Source: Streptomyces longispororuber (GTDB lineage: Bacteria; Actinomycetota; Actinomycetes; Streptomycetales; Streptomycetaceae). From it: 38,392 nt of DNA. The position numbers were made by a program, and so were the translations under genes. This document shows positions 23,257 to 30,550 of the stretch, piece by piece. Numbering within the stretch: position 1 is the stretch's first letter; every line of letters begins with the position of its first letter. Location of the stretch: assembly GCF_024448165.1 (NCBI RefSeq), contig NZ_JAMOLN010000089.1, forward strand, positions 1 to 38,392, given 5' to 3'. Below the pieces are notes generated by a model that searched no databases, was not told the origin of the DNA, and saw only the letters and a list, made by a program, of their open reading frames with translations.

Positions 23257-25203
23257 TCACTTGAACGCGGCGACGTTCTTCTCGGTCACGACCTTCACCG
23301 GCACCTTCACCGCGTCGGGGATCTCGTCGTCCTGCGCCGCCTTGATCGCGTTCTGCACGGCCATCCTGCCGAGTTCGCGCGGCTGCTGGGCGACCGACGC
23401 GTAGAGCGTGCCCGCCTCGACCGCCTTGAAGCCGTCGGGGGTGCCGTCGAAGCCGACGACGTCGACCGACGTGCCGGCCTTGGCGCCGAGGGCCTTGATC
23501 GCGCCGAGCGCCATCTCGTCGTTCTCGGCGAAGACGCCGTCGACGTCCGGGTGCGACTGGAGCAGGTTCGTCATGACGTCCAGGCCCTTGGTGCGGTCGA
23601 AGTCCGCGGGCTGCTTCGCGACGACCTTGATGCCCGGGAACTCCTTGATGCCCGCGGCGAACCCGGCGCCGCGCTCCCGGCTCGCGGACGTACCGGCCTG
23701 GCCCTGGAGGATCACGATGGTGCCCTTGCCGCCGAGCTTGTCGGCGAGGGTCTTCGCGGCCTGCCTGCCGCCCGCGACGTTGTCGGAGGCGACGAGCGTG
23801 GCCGTCTTCGCCTTGTTCACGCCGCGGTCGGCGGCGACCACGGGGATGTCCGCCTTGTTGGCGCCGCGCACGGACGGTCCGACGGCGTCGGAGTCGACCG
23901 GGTTCACGATGACCGCGCCCATGCCCCCGCTGGTGAAGTTCTGCAGCTGGTTGGCCTGCTGCGACGCGTCGTTCTGGGCGTCCGTCACCGTCAGCTTGAC
24001 GCCCTGCTTCTTCGCCTCGGCCTGCGCGCCCGCCCGCATCTCCGTGAAGAACGGGTTGTTGAGCGTGGAGACGGCCATGCCGATCTTCAGGTCCTTCTTG
24101 CCGCCGGAGGAGCCCGTGTTGTTCCACAGGGCGAGGCCGCCGACGATCGCCGCGGCGACGACCGCCGCGATCACGTACTGCAGCGCCTGCTGGGGACCGG
24201 GCGACCCGGTGCCCGCGGCGGTCGGCGTGGCACCGGCCTTGCGGCGCACCGTGTCGAGCAGCACCGCGAGGGCGATCACGACGCCGATGACGACCTGCTG
24301 CCAGAAGGCGGACACGGACAGCAGGTTGAGGCCGTTGCGCAGCACCGCGAGGATCAGCGCGCCGATGAACGTGCCCGACGCCTTGCCCACACCACCGGCG
24401 AGGGAGGCGCCGCCGATGACGACGGCGGCGATGGCGTCCAGCTCGTAGCCCTGCGCGGCCTGCGGCTGCGCGGAGGCGAGGCGGGAGGCCAGCACGATGC
24501 CCGCGACGGCCGCGAACAGGCCCGACAGGCCGTAGATGACGAGCTTCTGCCGCTTGACCCGCAGACCGGAGAGGCGGGCCGCCTCCTCGTTGCCGCCGAT
24601 CGCGTACATGGAACGGCCGATGAACGTCCGGCCGAGCACGACCGCGGTGACGAGACCCATCACGACCATCACGATGACCGGCACCGGCAGCCAGCCGCCC
24701 AGCGTGTCACCGAGCTTGGAGACCGAGTCCGGGAACGGGATCGGGGAGCCCTGCGAGATCACCAGCGACAGACCGCGCCCGACCGACAGCATCGCCAGCG
24801 TCGCGATGAACGGCGGGAGCTTGCCGTACGAGATCAAGGCGCCGTTGACGAAACCGCACGCCAGACCCGTGAGGACGGCCAGGAGCACGGCTATCGCGAC
24901 GGGCACGCCCTCGTTCGTCGCCGCCCACGCGAGGACGGTGGCCGACAGGGCCGCCACGGAGCCGACCGACAGGTCGATGCCCGCCGAGACGATGACGAAG
25001 GTGACACCGAACGCGAGGATGGCCGTCACGGCCGCCTGCACACCCACGTTCAGCAGGTTCTGCGTGGTGAGGAAGTCGCCGGACAGCAGCGACATCACGA
25101 TGACCAGGACGACCAGCGCGGTCAGCGCCCCGTTGTCGAGCAGCAGCCGCAGCAGGCTCCCGTTCTTGGCCTGGGTGCTCTTCTTGAGTGTTTCAGTGGT
25201 CAC
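23257..25203 (-). CDS. rbsCB: ribose ABC permease fused to ribose-binding protein
   Basis: A 648-residue fusion. Residues 1-325 are an RbsC-type permease (FGVTFVIVSAGIDLSVGSV, then IGGNEEAARLSGLRVKR, the cytoplasmic coupling loop, and AAVVIGGASLAGGVGKASGT). Residues 341-360 are an extra membrane helix, then GSSGGKK, and 371-648 a periplasmic-type sugar-binding protein (KIGMAVSTLNNPFFTEM, DAQNDASQQANQLQNF, VVAADRGVN, FAENDEMALGAIKAL). The extra helix puts the binding domain outside, replacing the usual lipid anchor; no lipobox Cys is seen. GTG 25203 has GGAGGAGGG just upstream and overlaps the rbsA stop by 11 bases. There is no stop or frameshift at the junction. Confidence 0.93.
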   Translation of the reverse strand: MTTETLKKSTQAKNGSLLRLLLDNGALTALVVLVIVMSLLSGDFLTTQNLLNVGVQAAVTAILAFGVTFVIVSAGIDLSVGSVAALSATVLAWAATNEGVPVAIAVLLAVLTGLACGFVNGALISYGKLPPFIATLAMLSVGRGLSLVISQGSPIPFPDSVSKLGDTLGGWLPVPVIVMVVMGLVTAVVLGRTFIGRSMYAIGGNEEAARLSGLRVKRQKLVIYGLSGLFAAVAGIVLASRLASAQPQAAQGYELDAIAAVVIGGASLAGGVGKASGTFIGALILAVLRNGLNLLSVSAFWQQVVIGVVIALAVLLDTVRRKAGATPTAAGTGSPGPQQALQYVIAAVVAAAIVGGLALWNNTGSSGGKKDLKIGMAVSTLNNPFFTEMRAGAQAEAKKQGVKLTVTDAQNDASQQANQLQNFTSGGMGAVIVNPVDSDAVGPSVRGANKADIPVVAADRGVNKAKTATLVASDNVAGGRQAAKTLADKLGGKGTIVILQGQAGTSASRERGAGFAAGIKEFPGIKVVAKQPADFDRTKGLDVMTNLLQSHPDVDGVFAENDEMALGAIKALGAKAGTSVDVVGFDGTPDGFKAVEAGTLYASVAQQPRELGRMAVQNAIKAAQDDEIPDAVKVPVKVVTEKNVAAFK

Positions 25204-26737
25204 GGGAGCCCTCCTCCTGGGTCTGGGTCTGGGTGTTGCTGACGGCGAGCGCCATCACGGAGTCCTGCGTGGCGTCCTCGGCGGCGAGTTCACCGGCGAT
25301 GCGTCCCTGCGCCATCACCAGGACCCGGTCGCTCATGCCCAGGACTTCGGGAAGATCGCTGGAGATCATGAGCACGGCGTGCCCGGCGGCCGTCAGTTCG
25401 TTGACGAGCTGGTAGATCTCGACCTTCGCGCCGACGTCGATGCCGCGCGTCGGCTCGTCGAGGATCAGCACCTTGATGTCGGCGAGCAGCCACTTGCCGA
25501 TGACGACCTTCTGCTGGTTGCCGCCGGACAGCGTGCGCACGTGCTGGCCCAACCCGGCCATCCGTACGCCCAGTTGGGACGCGATCCGCTCGGCAGCGGT
25601 GTGCTGGCCCCTGCGGTCGACGAACCCGCCGCGGGTCGCCGCGCGCATCGTGACGAGCCCCAGGTTCTCCTCCACCGACTGGTCGAGGACGAGGCCCTGC
25701 CCCTTGCGGTCCTCGGGCACCAGCCCGACCCCGGCGGCCATCGCGGCGATCACGTCGTGCCGCGGCAGCGCGGTGCCCGCGACCTCGACGGACCCCCGGT
25801 CGTACGGATCGGCGCCGAAGACGGCCCTGACGACCTCCGTGCGGCCCGCGCCGACGAGTCCGGCGATGCCGACGACCTCACCGGCCCGCACCTCGAAGCT
25901 CACGTCGTGGAAGACGCCGTCCCGGGTCAGGCCCTCGACCTTCAGCAACGCGCCGCCGGTGTCCGGCCGTTCACGCGGGTACTGCTGCTCGATGGAGCGG
26001 CCGACCATGAGGCGGACGAGCTCGTCCTCGGGGGTCGAGGCGGGCACCTGGCCCACGCTGCGCCCGTCCCGGATGACGGTGACCCGGTCGCCGAGCGCCG
26101 CGATCTCCTCCAGGTGGTGGGTGATGAAGACGACGCCGACGCCGTCCTCGCGCAGCGCCCGCACGATCGCGAAGAGCTTCTCGACCTCCTCGGAGGTGAG
26201 CACCGCGGTCGGCTCGTCCATGATCAGTACGCGCGCGTCCAGGCTCAGCGCCTTCGCGATCTCGACCATCTGGAGCCGGGCGATGCCGAGTTCACGCACC
26301 CGCGCGCGGGGCGACACGTTGACGCCCACGCGCGCGAGGAGCGCCTCGGCGTCGCTCTCCATCTTCTTCCGGTCGATCAGCCCGAAGCGGCGCGGCTGGC
26401 GGCCCAGGAAGATGTTCTCGGCGACCGTCAGATCGGGAACGAGGTTGAACTCCTGGTAGATGGTCGCGATCCCGAGCCGCTCGGCGTCCTGCGCACCATG
26501 GATACGGACCTGCTCGCCGCCGACGGTGATGCGGCCCTCGTCGGGCGTGTAGGCGCCGGAGAGCATCTTGATGAGCGTGCTCTTGCCGGCCCCGTTCTCG
26601 CCGAGCAGGACGTGCACCTCGCCGCGGCGCAGGTCGAAGTCGACGCTGTCGAGCGCGACGACGCCGGGGAAGGTCTTCCGTATCCCTTCGATACGCAGCA
26701 ACTCCGCCGGGTTGCCCTGTTGTTCGACCGGGGTCAC
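25193..26737 (-). CDS. rbsA: ribose ABC transporter ATPase, two NBDs
   Basis: A 514-residue sugar ABC ATPase with tandem nucleotide-binding domains. NBD1 has Walker A GENGAGKST at 46-54 and Walker B MDEPT (D174, E175), but where the signature should be it reads LGIARLQ (150-156). NBD2 has a degenerate Walker A (GLVGAGRTEV), a normal signature LSGGNQQK and LDEPTRGIDVGAK. This is the usual RbsA asymmetry, giving one working composite site (Walker A1 with signature 2). GTG 26737 is preceded by GAGAGGAG and overlaps the lacI-type gene as GTGA. It drives uptake with the fused permease/binding protein encoded next. Confidence 0.95.
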   Translation of the reverse strand: MTPVEQQGNPAELLRIEGIRKTFPGVVALDSVDFDLRRGEVHVLLGENGAGKSTLIKMLSGAYTPDEGRITVGGEQVRIHGAQDAERLGIATIYQEFNLVPDLTVAENIFLGRQPRRFGLIDRKKMESDAEALLARVGVNVSPRARVRELGIARLQMVEIAKALSLDARVLIMDEPTAVLTSEEVEKLFAIVRALREDGVGVVFITHHLEEIAALGDRVTVIRDGRSVGQVPASTPEDELVRLMVGRSIEQQYPRERPDTGGALLKVEGLTRDGVFHDVSFEVRAGEVVGIAGLVGAGRTEVVRAVFGADPYDRGSVEVAGTALPRHDVIAAMAAGVGLVPEDRKGQGLVLDQSVEENLGLVTMRAATRGGFVDRRGQHTAAERIASQLGVRMAGLGQHVRTLSGGNQQKVVIGKWLLADIKVLILDEPTRGIDVGAKVEIYQLVNELTAAGHAVLMISSDLPEVLGMSDRVLVMAQGRIAGELAAEDATQDSVMALAVSNTQTQTQEEGSRDH

Positions 26738-27774
26738 CGGGTGCTCCTCTCCGTTGAGGTACGCGGGTGGGGGGATTCGCCGCAGGAACGCCGTACGACG
26801 AGGTGGGCGGGGAGCGTCACCGACTGCGGGGTGCGCCCCTCGATGCGGTCGACCAGGGCGCGCACGGCGGCCCGGCCGAGGTCCTTGGTGGGCTGCGCGA
26901 TCGCCGTCACCGGCGGATCGGTGTGCACGAACCAGGGGATGTCGTCGAAGGCGGCGAGCGCGATGTCGGCCGGGACGCGCAGCCCGCGCGCGCGGATGGC
27001 GTCCAGCGCGCCGAGCGCCATGAGGTTGTCGGCCGCGAAGACGACCTCGGGCGGCTCGGCGAGATCCAGGAAGCCGTCCACCACCCGGCGCCCGCTGTCC
27101 GCCTGGAAGTCGCCCTGCCCAATGTAGGCGTCCGGCAGCTCCAGCTCGTACGAGGCGAGGGCCTCCCGGAAGGCGTCGACGCGTTCGCTGCCGGTGGTCG
27201 TGGCGGCCGGTCCCGCGATGATGGCGAGCCGGCGGTGCCCGAGCCGGTGCAGGTGCGCGACCAGGTCCCGGATCGCGGCCCGTCCGTCGGAGCGCACGAC
27301 GGGCACGTCGACGCCCGGGATCCACCGGTCGACGAAGACCATCGGGGTGCCGGTGCGGGCCGCGGCCAGCATGAGCGGGGAGCCGCCGTCGGTGGGGGAG
27401 ACGAGCAGCCCGTCGATGCGCCGGTCCAGCAGGTTCTGGACGTGGTGGTCCTGCAGGTCGGGCCGCTCGTCGGCGTTGCCGATGATGACGCTGTAGCCGA
27501 GGGCGCGGGCCTCCTCCTCGACGGAGCGGGCCAGCTCGGTGAAGTACGGGTTCAGCACGTCGCTGATGACCAGGCCGAGGGTGCGGGTCTGGTGGGTGCG
27601 CAGGGAACGGGCCACCGCGTTGGGCCGGTAGCCCAGCGACTCCACGGCGGCCATGACCCGGGTGCGCGCGTCCGGACTGACGGACGGATGGCTGTTCAGG
27701 ACGCGGGAGACCGTGGCGACGGACACCCCGGCCGCGGCCGCGACGTCCTTGATGCTCGCGCTCGAAGACACCAC
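26734..27774 (-). CDS. rbsR: LacI family repressor of the ribose operon
   Basis: A 346-residue LacI/GalR regulator, first gene of the operon it should control. The HTH is SIKDVAAAAGVSVATVSRVLNSHPSVSPD with the hinge YRPNAVARSLRTHQTRTLGLVI. The effector domain has ILNPYFTELARSVEEEA-type spacing, DGRAAIRDLVAHLHRLGHRRLAIIAG and LAAFDDIPWF. GTG 27774 is chosen because AAGGAGG lies 6 bases upstream; the ATG at 27849 lies in an operator. The 3' end overlaps rbsA by 4 bases. Two identical 14-bp operators upstream suggest autoregulation. The ribose effector is inferred from the neighbours. Confidence 0.93.
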   Translation of the reverse strand: MVSSSASIKDVAAAAGVSVATVSRVLNSHPSVSPDARTRVMAAVESLGYRPNAVARSLRTHQTRTLGLVISDVLNPYFTELARSVEEEARALGYSVIIGNADERPDLQDHHVQNLLDRRIDGLLVSPTDGGSPLMLAAARTGTPMVFVDRWIPGVDVPVVRSDGRAAIRDLVAHLHRLGHRRLAIIAGPAATTTGSERVDAFREALASYELELPDAYIGQGDFQADSGRRVVDGFLDLAEPPEVVFAADNLMALGALDAIRARGLRVPADIALAAFDDIPWFVHTDPPVTAIAQPTKDLGRAAVRALVDRIEGRTPQSVTLPAHLVVRRSCGESPHPRTSTERSTR

Positions 27775-27848
27775 GGGCCACCTCCTTGTGGCTGCGTGCG
27801 CGCATGCGGGTCCGGGCTCATCTGGGAAGAGCAGGCCGCACATGTGCA

Positions 27849-27884
27849 TGGAATCGATTACATGAGGGATTGGAATCGATTACA
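27849..27884 (-). promoter_or_regulatory. twin LacI-type operators of the ribose operon
   Basis: Two identical TGGAATCGATTACA sites lie at 27849-27862 and 27871-27884, 22 bp apart, about two helical turns, so bound dimers face the same side. Each is a near-palindrome with core AATCGATT. On the minus strand the nearer copy includes TGTAAT, a possible -10. They lie in the gap divergent to the 28034 gene. Confidence 0.7.
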
Positions 27885-28033
27885 CGGGTCCGTGGCAAGA
27901 GGGGTTCCGGTTGTCGTGACCGGATCGTGATGGAGCGGGAGTGATGGCGGGGGCTTTGTCGGTGCCGCGTGCGATGGTGGAGGACCCACGACGGCACGGG
28001 CCGTATCGGCACACGGAGACGGAGCACAGGACT

Positions 28034-28606
28034 GTGAACCACGCGCAGCTCACCGCACTCGGCCGCGCCCTGCGCCTGCTCGGCGAGCACGGCGAGGGCC
28101 TCACCGGGGACACGTCGGACGCCAAGCTCCACGAGGTGCGCGGCGATGTGAAGCGCGCCCTCGAGCTGCTCGACGACACGGTCACCGGCTCGGCGCCGAC
28201 GACCCGCTGCCCCGAGCACCCCCAGGGCGCGGTCGACGAGTCGGCGCCCGACCTGTGCCTGCTCTGCGAGACCCGCCGCCGCCAGGCCCGCCGCTCCGAG
28301 TTCGGCGGCGGCCCCGCCCGCCCGCGCACCGAGCAGCAGCCGGTCCTGTCGCGGTACGGCACGCGCGAGGACCGCCCGCAGCCCCAGCAGCGCTGGATCC
28401 CCGAGATGTGGACCGGCCAGGTCTGGCAGCTCTGCGGCACCCCGCGCCACGACCGCCGCGAGGCGGACCTGTACCTGGCGGCCCAGCGCCGCCGCCCGGA
28501 CGCCGCGATGGCGTACCGCCTGGTGCACGAGTTCACCGACTACGAGGTCGTGCGGGTGTGGGGCACGCCGGTGAAGGTCGACGTGGAGCCGATGGGCGGG
28601 GTGTGA
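28034..28606 (+). CDS. putative zinc-ribbon protein, unknown function
   Basis: A 190-residue cytoplasmic protein without a recognised family. The N-terminal 50 residues are helical (LTALGRALRLLGEHGEGL, then VKRALELLDDTV). Next comes a possible metal site RCPEHP followed 14 residues later by CLLC. A basic low-complexity middle follows (RRRQARRSEFGG), then a conserved-looking C-terminal part rich in Trp (RWIPEMWTGQVWQLCGTPR, EVVRVWGTPVKVDVEP). GTG 28034 is used with GGAG 9 bases upstream; the in-frame ATG at 27941 is a weaker choice. It is divergent from the ribose operon. Confidence 0.7.
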   Translation: MNHAQLTALGRALRLLGEHGEGLTGDTSDAKLHEVRGDVKRALELLDDTVTGSAPTTRCPEHPQGAVDESAPDLCLLCETRRRQARRSEFGGGPARPRTEQQPVLSRYGTREDRPQPQQRWIPEMWTGQVWQLCGTPRHDRREADLYLAAQRRRPDAAMAYRLVHEFTDYEVVRVWGTPVKVDVEPMGGV

Positions 28607-28626
28607 GCCCTGCCCGGTGACGGGTC

Positions 28627-28845
28627 CTAGGCGGCCTTGTCCTCGGCGAGCGTCTGCGCCACCAGCGCGTTGGCGTGACCGTGGCCCAGGCCGTGCTCGG
28701 CCTTGAGCCAGTTCACCAGCTCCATGTGCTTGGTCAGCGGCGAGCTGCGGATGAGGCCCTGCCAGTGCGCGATCGGCTCGCCGTACTTCTTCTCGATGGA
28801 CGGGAAGTAGCTGGCGGGGCCCTTGGCGGCGGGGGTCGTGGTCAT
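28627..28845 (-). CDS. DUF4287 domain protein
   Basis: A 72-residue protein that is almost entirely a DUF4287 domain: YFPSIEKKYGEPIAHWQGLIRSSPLTKHMELVNWLKAEHGLGHGHANALVAQ. The domain is a small helical module of unknown function that also occurs beside DUF5655. ATG 28845 follows AGGA at about 7 bases. It converges with the zinc-ribbon-like gene and is 64 bases downstream of the nucleotidyltransferase gene, so it may share its transcript. Confidence 0.85.
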   Translation of the reverse strand: MTTTPAAKGPASYFPSIEKKYGEPIAHWQGLIRSSPLTKHMELVNWLKAEHGLGHGHANALVAQTLAEDKAA

Positions 28846-28909
28846 GGCGTGGTCCTGTCCGGTCCGTGGTGAACGTGTCGGGAGTGTAGACCGGTGGACC
28901 GGGGAAAAC

Positions 28910-29764
28910 TCATCGGTCCCGTGCGCCCCGATGATGTTTCCGTTCGGAGTGCGTTTCTTCCGCGACCGCCGCGGCCGCCGCCAGATCCAGCAACTCGCCC
29001 AGCAGCGGCACCAGTTCCGCCGGCAGCGGCGTCTCGTCCCTGACCGCCTGCGTGCGGCGCCACACCAGTGCCGCCGCCAGCAGCGGGCGCAGCCGGGGCC
29101 ACCGCTCCGCCGTCCAGGCCGCCGCCTCGCCCTTGTCCGCCAACTCGCCCGCCGTCAGGGCGCGCAGGGCCCGGCACGCGGTCAGGACGACGTACGCGTG
29201 GCCGCCGCGATGGCGCACCCCGGGCGCCCGGCGGCGCAGCTCCGCGACGGAGTCGACGAGCGCGAGCCGCACCTCCCCGGCGTCCGCCGGCGCGAGCGCC
29301 TCGCGCGCCGGACGGCCCGCCAGGGTCAGGCCCGTCTCCCGGACCAGGGCGCGCGTGAGCGCCCAGCGGGGTGCCACCCGCACCGTGTGCGGCGGTTCAC
29401 CGGGAGACACCACGAACAGCGGGTGCAGCAGACCGCCCGAGAGGGCCGCGGCGGGCGCGCAGGTGAGGTCGAGCCGGTCGCGGAACCCGGGATGCGCGCG
29501 CAGGATCTGCGCATGCGCCGCGGCCAACTCGTCTGTGTCCAGGTCGAGTTCACCCTCGATGCCGATCAGTACGTCGATGTCGCTGACGCCCCGGTCGAAC
29601 GACCCCGTCACCGCCGACCCGTACAGCCACACCCCGATCAGCCGCTCCCCGACCGGTGGTGCCACCGCCGTCAGCAGGTCGGGCAGCACCCGCCGCACGC
29701 TCACCGGCGGCCCGGCCGCCCCGGCCGCCCCGTCCGTCCCACCCGCTCCAGTCGCTGCGCTCAC
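28910..29764 (-). CDS. AadA-like nucleotidyltransferase
   Basis: A 284-residue protein of the DNA polymerase beta-like nucleotidyltransferase fold joined to an AadA/DUF4111-type helical domain. The catalytic motif is YGSAVTGSFDRGVSDIDVLIGIEG, with the GS and the two Asp of SDID that bind metal. The C-terminal helices have a long hydrophobic pattern (YVVLTACRALRALTAGELADKGEAAAW) as in aminoglycoside (3'')(9) adenylyltransferases. Chromosomal homologues are not always resistance enzymes, so the substrate is left open. GTG 29764 is a guess; TTG 29827 and a GTG about 21 codons downstream are in frame. Residues before the motif are low complexity. Confidence 0.82.
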   Translation of the reverse strand: MSAATGAGGTDGAAGAAGPPVSVRRVLPDLLTAVAPPVGERLIGVWLYGSAVTGSFDRGVSDIDVLIGIEGELDLDTDELAAAHAQILRAHPGFRDRLDLTCAPAAALSGGLLHPLFVVSPGEPPHTVRVAPRWALTRALVRETGLTLAGRPAREALAPADAGEVRLALVDSVAELRRRAPGVRHRGGHAYVVLTACRALRALTAGELADKGEAAAWTAERWPRLRPLLAAALVWRRTQAVRDETPLPAELVPLLGELLDLAAAAAVAEETHSERKHHRGARDR

Positions 29765-29840
29765 CCCGGAACCGTACGCGCCGCACCGGAATTCGGGAAG
29801 GGCCGGGAATTCGGCCGTGCGCGACAAAAGGAAAAAGGCA

Positions 29841-29885
29841 AAGCCCCTTCGGCCGCGTAAGGAGGGGACGCGGCCGAAGGGGCTT
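29841..29885 (-). terminator. strong intrinsic terminator of the small secreted protein gene
   Basis: Perfect 18-bp arms (half-site AAGCCCCTTCGGCCGCGT) enclose a 9-base loop. On the minus strand the hairpin is followed by TTGCCTTTTTCCTTTT, an unusually T-rich tail for this genome. It lies 45 bases after the stop of the 29930-30322 gene. Confidence 0.88.
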
Positions 29886-29929
29886 CGACTATGGGTGAAA
29901 CCCTATGCGAAGGGGAATGCGCGAGGGTC

Positions 29930-30322
29930 TCAGACGATGCGCTCGGGAGCGTCGAACTGGTCGACGGGGGCGTTGTTGCAGGCGGTGACCGGACCGCCGA
30001 GGACGTTGCCGCCCACGCCCTGGGCCGCGGGGACGGCGCAGCGCAGGTCGACGTCGACGAACGGGGCGCCGTAGCTGTTCAGGATGCCGCCCGGGTCGCC
30101 GGCGATGGCCACGTCACCGTTGCTGGTGGCGAACTCGGAGGCGCCCGTGCCGCTGGTGGTCTCGCCGTTGGCGACGCGCGCGGCCTGGTTCATGTCGTGC
30201 GCGCTGGTCTGCATGTTCTCGGCCTCCGGGCCGCCGGTGTGGGCCACGGCCGCACCCGTGCTGCCGACGGTCGCGGCGGCTGCGGCGGTCGCCAGTGCGG
30301 CGCCGGCCAGAACCTTGCGGAT
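29930..30322 (-). CDS. small secreted protein, unknown function
   Basis: A 130-residue exported protein. The signal peptide is MIRKVLAGAALATAAAAATVG with cleavage after GAAVA. The mature part of about 102 residues is acidic, rich in Asn, Gly and Ala, and has two Cys (DLRCAVP and TACNNAP) that could form one disulfide. Size, Asn/Gly richness and the two Cys recall rodlin-type surface proteins, but the sequence does not match the rodlins I know, so no family is assigned. ATG 30322 follows GGAG at 5 bases. The gene is monocistronic with a very strong terminator, as expected of a highly expressed secreted product. Confidence 0.75.
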   Translation of the reverse strand: MRKVLAGAALATAAAAATVGSTGAAVAHTGGPEAENMQTSAHDMNQAARVANGETTSGTGASEFATSNGDVAIAGDPGGILNSYGAPFVDVDLRCAVPAAQGVGGNVLGGPVTACNNAPVDQFDAPERIV

Positions 30323-30550
30323 CATTTCTTCTCCATTTGTCCGGGGGTGACGAAAGTCGCCTTTATTGTGCGACGTGCGATCTGCCGAAACGGCCTTGAA
30401 TTGAATTCGGTCACGCAAGGTTTGGGCGGTGTCATTCATTCGGACCTCTGATTCCCTCGCGGCCCGCCCGAACGGACGCAGAAAAGCTTCAAGGTGCAGG
30501 TTCTTCCGGAGGGCTGTCCCGTTGTCGGACCCCACCGATACGGTCGGATC

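Noticed and set aside
22280..27774. Reading the ribose operon as an inositol or xylose system
   Set aside because: RbsD, ribokinase and RbsA-type sequences together identify ribose; nothing of inositol or xylose metabolism is linked.
26738..27805. Extension of the rbsA frame to 870 codons
   Set aside because: It is the shadow of rbsR in another frame; rbsA starts at GTG 26737 with GAGAGGAG upstream.
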